64,000 nucleotides of DNA. Origin: Oligoflexales bacterium (GTDB lineage: Bacteria > Bdellovibrionota_B > Oligoflexia > Oligoflexales > JALZUQ01). The stretch lies in the NCBI GenBank assembly GCA_023301565.1, contig JALZUO010000034.1, positions 67,621 to 131,620 on the forward strand. Direction: 5' to 3'. The translations under genes and the position numbers were made by a program. The notes beneath the pieces are model-generated. The model was not told where the DNA came from, ran no database searches, and saw only the letters and a list, made by a program, of their open reading frames with translations. This document shows positions 58,520-64,000 of this stretch, in pieces (positions within the stretch are counted from its first letter, which is position 1; each line of letters starts with the position of its first letter).

Positions 58520-59791
58520 CTATGATCTTGCTCTAGAAGTCACCTGTTTGTTGCCGTAAGGAACCTTTCCAAGCAGGTAGATCGTTGTAGCAACTGCGAT
58601 GCCGATCAAAAGTCCGGTTAAAAGCTTTGTCGTGATGATGCCTATACAGGTTGCTACCCACATGACGCCGTAGGAAGCGTGGACCTGTGATTGCTGAATC
58701 ACCTGAGCTGCATTTAGCAGTTTAAAACCGGTCACGATCAATATTGCTGCTAAAGCTGTCAGTGGAATTGCTTCTAAAACAAAGGGAACAATACCTACAA
58801 AAACCAGTACCCAGACGCCGTGGAGGATCGTCGACATCCGTGTCTTTCCTCCGAACGTTACGTTTGCACCGCTTCGGACAATCACACCTGTCAAGGGCAA
58901 ACCGCCTAATATCCCTGAGGTAGCATTGCCAAGGCCTTGTGCTAGTAGCTCTTGGTTTAGGTCAGCCTCATCCTTATTGTTAGCAATGTCGTCGACAGCT
59001 CGTGCGGTTAATAGTGTTTCGGCACTGGCAATAATTGCCATCACAAGTGCGGGCCCTGCATACAAAACGACATTGTCGAAAGACAAAGAAGAGGTGAACG
59101 TAGTTACAGAGCCAAACATTCCGGAAAAAATCGCCGTGATTTCAACTCGAGGCATATCAAAAAATAAACTGACTAAAGTCGCGATACCAACCGCTGGAAG
59201 AGCAGCCGGCATAGATTTAAATATTCCGAGTTTTTTCCAGCCTAACTGGACCCCAATTGCTATCAGCCCGCAAATCAGAACAGGCGAGACTAGGCTTTCG
59301 CCTCCAAAAGAGGCTAAAAACATTGCTGGAAACTCTACAATTCCTTTAAGAAAGGACTTTGGTACGGGGTTTCCGACCAAAACATGTAGCTGGCTGCTCG
59401 CAATGATGATGCCTATGGCGGCCAACATTCCCGCTAGAACTGCTTTAGGGACGTAAGAGAATACTTTTCCCCACTTAAATACACCAAAAATCACTTGGAA
59501 TATTCCAGCCAGGAAAGTAATAAACGCTAACCCGGCAATTCCATGTTTGCTCACTAGCTCAAAGATGAGAGCTGCGAGGCCAGCAGCTGGACCACTAACA
59601 ACCAAAGGAGCACCTGTAAAGAGCCCGACCACAATACCACCAATGATGGCGGCAATTAGCCCAGAAGACGGCGGTGCTCCAGAAGCAAGAGCTATACCGA
59701 TAGAAAGTGGGATAGCAATTATAAAGACGCCCAGGCTGGCCATAAAGTCACTTTTGAAGCTAGCTCTGTATTTTTGCATTAACTTATCCAT
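58520..59791 (-). CDS. SulP family anion transporter (no STAS domain)
   Basis: 423 aa with about 10-12 hydrophobic segments. SulP landmarks: IPLSIGIALASGAPPSSGLIAAIIGGIVVGLFTGAP (core Pro/Gly segment, given in pieces), VSGPAAGLAALIFEL, and LPLTGVIVRSGANV. Members transport sulfate, bicarbonate or other anions. It ends without the cytoplasmic STAS domain of BicA or SulP proteins (423 vs about 550 aa). Lies 18 bp after the cytosolic carbonic anhydrase gene, so CO2-derived bicarbonate is the likely substrate, by context. Confidence 0.88.
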   Translation of the reverse strand: MDKLMQKYRASFKSDFMASLGVFIIAIPLSIGIALASGAPPSSGLIAAIIGGIVVGLFTGAPLVVSGPAAGLAALIFELVSKHGIAGLAFITFLAGIFQVIFGVFKWGKVFSYVPKAVLAGMLAAIGIIIASSQLHVLVGNPVPKSFLKGIVEFPAMFLASFGGESLVSPVLICGLIAIGVQLGWKKLGIFKSMPAALPAVGIATLVSLFFDMPRVEITAIFSGMFGSVTTFTSSLSFDNVVLYAGPALVMAIIASAETLLTARAVDDIANNKDEADLNQELLAQGLGNATSGILGGLPLTGVIVRSGANVTFGGKTRMSTILHGVWVLVFVGIVPFVLEAIPLTALAAILIVTGFKLLNAAQVIQQSQVHASYGVMWVATCIGIITTKLLTGLLIGIAVATTIYLLGKVPYGNKQVTSRARS

Positions 59792-59809
59792 GTCGATGAC
59801 CTTTCTTTC

Positions 59810-60388
59810 TTAAACCTGCTGGACTTTGCCAGAGTGTAGGTCGTAAACAGCAGAAATAATTTTTAGCGTTCCCTTATCAACTGCATCTTTGATGATAGTG
59901 CTGTCGGTTTCCAGCTGTCTTGCGCTATGGGTAGTGTTTTTATTGATGCCTTCTTCGACGCTATTGCAGGTGCCGACAACCCCTGCAATGTCACCTAGCA
60001 GGCGGTCTAAGGCAGTTTCTTTTTTAGCGGAGTCTTTGCAATCCATTGCACCTGTGACAGCGCCGCATTTGCTGTGACCTAACACGACAATAGCTTCGGT
60101 CTTTAGTGCCATGACAGCATACTCAAGGCTACCGATAGCCTCGGAGGTAGCGACATTACCAGCAACCCTGATGACAAAAAGCTCGCCAAGATTTTTATTA
60201 AAAATTAACTCGGGAGAAACCCTCGAGTCAGCGCAGGTAAGAACTGCAACGCGCGGCTGTTGGCCCTCGGTCGCAAGCTTTTCTCGCCTAGATACCTCTG
60301 CGTTTGATTCTTGGATAAAGTTTGGCTTGCCTGATGCAAACAAAGCGTTTCCGGAAATAAGGTCTTCCCAAACATTTGTGGTGGCCAT
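59810..60388 (-). CDS. cytosolic beta-class carbonic anhydrase
   Basis: 192 aa, no signal peptide. Zinc/dyad residues are VLTCADSRVSPE and LGHSKCGAVTGA, plus the GNVATSEAIGSLEYAV bed; ends SAVYDLHSGKVQQV. ATG 60388 is preceded by GAGGGGAAAAA; a longer frame to 60460 lacks a site. Transcribed with the SulP gene (18-bp gap) and downstream of the NhaR-like LysR gene on the same strand. Fixes CO2 as bicarbonate in the cytoplasm. Confidence 0.95.
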   Translation of the reverse strand: MATTNVWEDLISGNALFASGKPNFIQESNAEVSRREKLATEGQQPRVAVLTCADSRVSPELIFNKNLGELFVIRVAGNVATSEAIGSLEYAVMALKTEAIVVLGHSKCGAVTGAMDCKDSAKKETALDRLLGDIAGVVGTCNSVEEGINKNTTHSARQLETDSTIIKDAVDKGTLKIISAVYDLHSGKVQQV

Positions 60389-60578
60389 AATTTTTTTCCC
60401 CTCATAAAAAATTAATTGATCAATTTTAAATCGATTTTTGTCGCTGTTAGTGCTTTTCACCTATTTTGCACGTAGGTGATGCTTTGTCACGTAGTCGTTT
60501 TATCCCATAGCTTCGAAGTGAATTGTGAGTATAGGGTAGAGAGCATATATTTATTAAATAGATAATATAATCAGAATA

Positions 60579-60595
60579 CATCTATTTATTAGATG
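60579..60595. promoter_or_regulatory. palindrome between LysR and carbonic anhydrase genes
   Basis: CATCTA-TTTAT-TAGATG, a perfect 6-bp inverted repeat directly after the LysR stop. A related imperfect copy (ATTTATTAAATAGATA) lies ~20 bp away on the carbonic-anhydrase side. Could be a LysR-type operator for the CA-SulP unit or a hairpin; about 190 bp upstream of the CA start. Confidence 0.4.
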
Positions 60596-61486
60596 CTAAC
60601 TTTGATGCCTAAAATTGGTTAGGAGGTGCTTTGTAATAGGGTTATGAACCAGGCGGTGAGCGGAGATAAGCCAAAGATTTTCGTGGCATATAGGTGTTTC
60701 ACTTAAAAGAACAAGTTTTCCAGATGCTAGCTCTTCTTCGACCGACAGAAGGGGGAGGACAGAGAAGCCGTGACCATCTAAAATCAGCATTTTTTGCAGT
60801 TCTACGTCATCTACCTCTGCAACTATATTGGGTGAAACATGTTTTATTTTAAAATGTTCCAACACCTCGTTGCGCAGCGGACTATGCTCTCCTGGCATGA
60901 TCATAGGAACGCCATTTAACGAACGCGGCAGCTCCTTTTGTAGCTCAAGCATTGAGGGGGTTCCAACAAAAACCACTTTAAGCTCTCCGATAAGCTTTGC
61001 GTGGAACTTTGATTTTTTTCCTTCTGTAGGCGGCTTGTCATTTGCGAGGATCAAATCAATTTCATGTTTTTCTAGGCGGTCGCATAAAGAAGAAAGCGAT
61101 TCTTCAAACACAGTGACCTTGGCGTTGTGTTCTTTCGAGACAACCTTAAACAAATCTCTACTCAATTTTTTGGGTATGGAGTCCATAATTCCAAAGCGAA
61201 TAGACTCGGTCAAAGAATCTTCAAAATTAACTAGAGACTCTCTAAGTTCTTTTCCAAGCGAAAAAATTTCGTGAGCATAGTCAAAAACTCTACGTCCAAT
61301 ATCTGTCAGGTGAAGCTTTCTGTTTTTTCGCTCAAAAAGCTGATAACCAATGGCTTGTTCGAACTGCTTAAGCTGAGAAGACAAAGTGGACTGAGCCAAC
61401 TTCAGCTTTTCTGTGGCAGCTGTCACGCTACCCTCTGAAGCGATGGTATAGAAGTAATAGAGATGATGATAGTTGAGCCAATGCAT
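60596..61486 (-). CDS. LysR-type regulator, NhaR-like
   Basis: 296 aa. The HTH opens LNYHHLYYFYTIASEGSVTAATEKLKLAQSTLSSQLKQFE, close to NhaR (LNYNHLYYFW). The C-terminal part is a type 2 periplasmic-binding-like effector domain. NhaR controls Na+/H+ antiporters and biofilm genes; here the neighbour downstream on the same strand is the carbonic anhydrase-SulP unit, which makes that the likely target. A putative Na+/H+ antiporter gene exists at 14 kb but is not adjacent. Bases upstream of it may contain its own promoter. Confidence 0.9.
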   Translation of the reverse strand: MHWLNYHHLYYFYTIASEGSVTAATEKLKLAQSTLSSQLKQFEQAIGYQLFERKNRKLHLTDIGRRVFDYAHEIFSLGKELRESLVNFEDSLTESIRFGIMDSIPKKLSRDLFKVVSKEHNAKVTVFEESLSSLCDRLEKHEIDLILANDKPPTEGKKSKFHAKLIGELKVVFVGTPSMLELQKELPRSLNGVPMIMPGEHSPLRNEVLEHFKIKHVSPNIVAEVDDVELQKMLILDGHGFSVLPLLSVEEELASGKLVLLSETPICHENLWLISAHRLVHNPITKHLLTNFRHQS

Positions 61487-61546
61487 ACTTGTTGTTTATC
61501 CAAAAAATAGAGTCTTTACAAGCCGGCAGCCTGTAAAGGTATAAAG

Positions 61547-62452
61547 CTACCTAGGCTTGCATCCTAGCCTCAGGCCCTTGGCTAGTTTTTTCTGTACAGC
61601 TCCCTCTACATCAGAGTCGCGCGTAACAAGGTACACAAACTGCTTCTTGCTTTTTAGCTTTGCTGGGGTGGGGAAGGCTTCCAGCTTTGCTTTTTGCTGT
61701 ACATTTAAATTGTGCGATTTAACAACAAATTTTGGTAAATAAGCTACGGCACGGTGGTTTCTACAAATTTCCAAAGCCGACTCCATTAAGCTGACACGGT
61801 ATTGAATCCGCCGATGGACCTCACCTTCTGGCCATCCGTCTAGCCCACGAACCTTGTTTGGAATCCCAGAGGCAGGCTCTATTGGAACCACAAACGGAAC
61901 CTCTGCAAAAAAACTCCCCTGATGTCTTCGGCAAAACTCACCTGTCCCGTAGACCTCCATATCTATAGACGTTATTTTTTTGTGAATCACGCCTTTGGTG
62001 GGTATCGGAATGTAGGTAATGCCAAAATCAACGTGGCGCTCTACCAACGCTTTTTCTAGCTTACCTGGTGTTAGCTCATGAAGATCTACGTGATAGTCAT
62101 CTGCTAGGTTTGTAAGTAAGTTTTCTAAAAAATGAGAAGAAAAGACCTCAAAGGTACCTAGCTTCAGTTTCTTGTTTAGAGACTGGAAGGCTTCGTTTTT
62201 TTGCCGAACATCATCAGCAAGACCACTGAGCTCTGCAAGCAGCGGCGCCGCTCGCCGTGCTAAGGCCACCCCGGCATCTGTGACAATAATTCCGCGGCCC
62301 GATGCAGCTATGAGCTGGACATTTAACTGTGCTTCCAGCTGTTTGATCGATTTTGACAGAGCGGCAGGGCTCAGGCGCAAAAGCTCTGCGGCTTTGCGTA
62401 TGCTGCCAGTCTGGCTGACCACTATAAAGTAATGTAGTTTATTGCTATCCAT
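61547..62452 (-). CDS. LysR-type transcriptional regulator
   Basis: 301 aa. Winged HTH KLHYFIVVSQTGSIRKAAELLRLSPAALSKSIKQLEAQL with the LysR linker helix, then a substrate-binding-type domain containing VDFGITYIPIPTKGVIHKKI and PFVVPIEP. Target and effector unknown. Lies downstream of no obvious partner, 61 bp before (upstream of) the NhaR-like gene on the same strand, and divergent from wecB across 108 bp, so it may regulate wecB. Confidence 0.9.
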   Translation of the reverse strand: MDSNKLHYFIVVSQTGSIRKAAELLRLSPAALSKSIKQLEAQLNVQLIAASGRGIIVTDAGVALARRAAPLLAELSGLADDVRQKNEAFQSLNKKLKLGTFEVFSSHFLENLLTNLADDYHVDLHELTPGKLEKALVERHVDFGITYIPIPTKGVIHKKITSIDMEVYGTGEFCRRHQGSFFAEVPFVVPIEPASGIPNKVRGLDGWPEGEVHRRIQYRVSLMESALEICRNHRAVAYLPKFVVKSHNLNVQQKAKLEAFPTPAKLKSKKQFVYLVTRDSDVEGAVQKKLAKGLRLGCKPR

Positions 62453-62560
62453 AAGTTTACAATTATCAATTTTTTATTACTTTTTTTCAACGTTTAAATA
62501 CCCGATATTTATAGGTGAGAAAACAGCTGTCTACACATTTTTTCCAGGGAGGGTTTTAGG

Positions 62561-63637
62561 GTGAAAAAAACAATTATGGTGATCATCGGCACACGGCCAG
62601 ACACTATTAAAATGGCGCCGGTTTATCGGGCTCTGAGCGAAAACACTAGATTCAAAACCCTTTTGGTCTCTACCGGGCAGCACGCTGAGTTGCAATCGCA
62701 GGCTCTAGAAGCTTTTGGGATTCAATGTGACATCAACCTCAACCTGATGAAGCACGGACAGTCTTTGGCGCAGCTTAGCGCCGCCTGCTTGGCTAGACTC
62801 GATGAAACCATAAGAAGGTATCAGCCAAGTGTTGTTCTCGGACATGGCGACACCACTACCTGCTATGCGGCTGCGCAAGCAGCTTTTTTTAACAACACCC
62901 CGTTTATGCACGTAGAAGCTGGCCTGCGTAGTTTTGATTTAGGCTCGCCGTTTCCCGAAGAGTTTAACCGTCAGGCAATCACACAGCTGGCCAGTCACCA
63001 TTTTGCTACAGATCAGCAGACCCTAAAAAATCTCAAACGTGAAGGCGTCGATGGTAGCAGCATTACGGTTGCCGGAAACACTGTTGTAGACGCGATAAAG
63101 CTCATGAATTTAGACGTGGACGAGCATAACCAGAGGGTCGCTCCTCAGGTTTTGATTACTCTGCACCGCAGGCAAACTGATCCTCTTGCGCAAGTGAGAA
63201 TCCTCGCTGCGGTCAGGAGGTCAGCCATGCATAACTCTGGAGTGTTGTTTAAGTTTCCGCTTCATCCATCGCCGAAAACAAAAAGACTTGTAGAGGGTAT
63301 GCTGGGCCAAACCCACAATGTGATGCTGCTAGAGCCACTTTCGTATGGTGAATTTTTAAAACAAATCTTAAAATCACGTTTAGTCATCACAGACTCGGGT
63401 GGTGTGCAAGAAGAGGCTAGTTATTTTAAAAAACCTGTCCTAGTTGTAAGAGATGCGACGGAGAGGCAAAGTGGGATGGCCAGCGGTTTAACAGAGTTAG
63501 TTGGCACTCATCAGAAAAAAATTGAAGCGGCAATTCTCCAGAAGTTAAGGCAGCCACTCGCCAGTAGAGGCTTGTCTAAAGATATCTCAAGCCCTTCCAT
63601 TACTATTGCCGGTGAAGTCAGTAGGTACCTACAATGA
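62561..63637 (+). CDS. wecB: UDP-N-acetylglucosamine 2-epimerase (non-hydrolysing)
   Basis: 358 aa GT-B fold. Marks: IIGTRPDTIKMAPVY (usually RPEAIKMAP, here RPD-T), HGDTTTCYAAAQAAF, VEAGLRSFD...FPEEFNRQ and LVITDSGGVQEEA. Makes UDP-ManNAc for surface glycans. GTG start after GGGAGGGTTTTAGG. Translationally coupled (ATGA overlap) to a PIG-L deacetylase gene, so the pair likely makes or modifies an amino-sugar precursor. Confidence 0.9.
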   Translation: MKKTIMVIIGTRPDTIKMAPVYRALSENTRFKTLLVSTGQHAELQSQALEAFGIQCDINLNLMKHGQSLAQLSAACLARLDETIRRYQPSVVLGHGDTTTCYAAAQAAFFNNTPFMHVEAGLRSFDLGSPFPEEFNRQAITQLASHHFATDQQTLKNLKREGVDGSSITVAGNTVVDAIKLMNLDVDEHNQRVAPQVLITLHRRQTDPLAQVRILAAVRRSAMHNSGVLFKFPLHPSPKTKRLVEGMLGQTHNVMLLEPLSYGEFLKQILKSRLVITDSGGVQEEASYFKKPVLVVRDATERQSGMASGLTELVGTHQKKIEAAILQKLRQPLASRGLSKDISSPSITIAGEVSRYLQ

Positions 63638-64000
63638 AGGGCTGCTCGGGTGGAGAAAAAAAAAGAGGTAAACGTGTTCTGGCCATCGGCGCCCACCCGG
63701 ATGATATTGAAATTGGCTGTGGCGGCACTTTGGCTAAACTTAAAGATCAAGGCTACGAACTGTTTTTTGTAGTAGCTACCTTTGGTGAAGAGGGCGGCAG
63801 TCCTCCTTCAAAAGAAGATCTCAAGCAGGCCAGGGAACAAGAGGCTAAGAACTCAGCGAAGGTTTTGGGGGCTTTAAATGTATCCTTTTTAGGCCTTGAA
63901 GATGGCCTCCTCTCTTATTGCAAAAAAGACAAAATCAAGCTTATCGCGAAGATTAGATCGATCAAACCAGACATTGTTTTTTTGCACTCTAGTACGGACC
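63634..64000 (+). CDS. PIG-L family deacetylase (N-terminal part; runs past the window)
   Basis: ATG at 63634 overlaps the wecB stop by 4 bp. After ~13 basic residues comes VLAIGAHPDDIEIGCGGTLAKL, the zinc-binding AHPDD(E/I)E motif, and later ATFGEEGGS and FLGLEDGLLSYC. PIG-L enzymes de-N-acetylate GlcNAc-containing lipids or sugars (GlcNAc-PI, mycothiol/bacillithiol precursors, teichuronic acid). With wecB upstream this suggests de-N-acetylation of a surface sugar. The 3' end is outside the window. Confidence 0.9.
   Translation, partial: MKGCSGGEKKRGKRVLAIGAHPDDIEIGCGGTLAKLKDQGYELFFVVATFGEEGGSPPSKEDLKQAREQEAKNSAKVLGALNVSFLGLEDGLLSYCKKDKIKLIAKIRSIKPDIVFLHSSTD

Noticed and set aside
1-64000. 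Mobile elements, prophage or restriction/defence islands
   Set aside because: No transposase, integrase, capsid, restriction or toxin-antitoxin genes were recognised; gene content is mostly housekeeping and envelope functions.

Overview
The window reads as chromosomal DNA from a Gram-negative bacterium of moderate GC content (roughly the mid-40s percent by eye). It carries lipid A, BamA, Skp and Lol genes, System I cytochrome c maturation genes, type IV pilus retraction, a sigma-54 enhancer-binding protein, and many secreted proteins and lipoproteins of unknown function. This mix, together with an RNHCP-domain protein and a RelA/SpoT-like protein that I associate with deltaproteobacterial-type genomes, suggests Bdellovibrionota or a related lineage. 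That placement is inference; no 16S gene is present. Genes are densely packed with many 1-22 bp overlaps. I saw no insertion sequences, prophage genes, CRISPR arrays or replication origin.

Layout. 1-9.8 kb: the end of a bactofilin gene, a variant class III aminotransferase, transporters (AEC, LysE), a divergent 3-dehydroquinate-synthase-like gene, an N-formylglutamate amidohydrolase, PgeF, an enoyl-CoA hydratase, murB and a TrmH methyltransferase. 9.8-19.3 kb: metG, an acidic secreted protein with an 18-bp tandem repeat, an XRE regulator, a Na+/H+ antiporter, aqpZ, hutF, a response regulator and a metzincin-like lipoprotein. 19.3-26 kb: a sigma-54 activator, a START-like protein, khpA, nagZ, a CorC-type protein, ybeY, trmB and rnpB (RNase P RNA), with trmB directly downstream of rnpB. 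26-32.6 kb: a large secreted protein, an RNHCP protein, a 52-aa membrane protein, and a cytochrome c maturation run ccmA-B-C-D-E-G preceded by a beta-propeller gene. 32.6-34.4 kb: a secreted basic protein and a RelA/SpoT-like protein. 34.6-44.9 kb: an envelope locus lolC-lolD-bamA-skp-fabZ-lpxA-lpxB-msbA-lpxK.

45-54.7 kb: a Pro/Gln-rich membrane protein, fthC, a HIT protein, a HerA-like ATPase, a low-molecular-weight phosphatase, an N-terminally extended PilT, a compact xdhC / membrane protein / mocA operon, a fasciclin protein and tRNA-Leu(CAA). 54.8-61.5 kb: a free-standing polyketide-type dehydratase domain, a CxxC lipoprotein, small membrane proteins, and what looks like a CO2/bicarbonate module: an exported beta-carbonic anhydrase converging on LysR - cytosolic beta-carbonic anhydrase - SulP transporter. 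61.5-64 kb: a second LysR gene, wecB, and a PIG-L deacetylase cut by the window edge.

The best candidates for undescribed biology are the RelA/SpoT-like protein (33.1 kb), the two-compartment carbonic anhydrase/SulP module (57.6-61.5 kb), the xdhC/membrane protein/mocA operon (51-53.4 kb), the orphan dehydratase (54.9 kb), the extended cyclase with its overlapping exporter (3.5-5.3 kb), and two small membrane-protein genes (28.2 and 57.6 kb).
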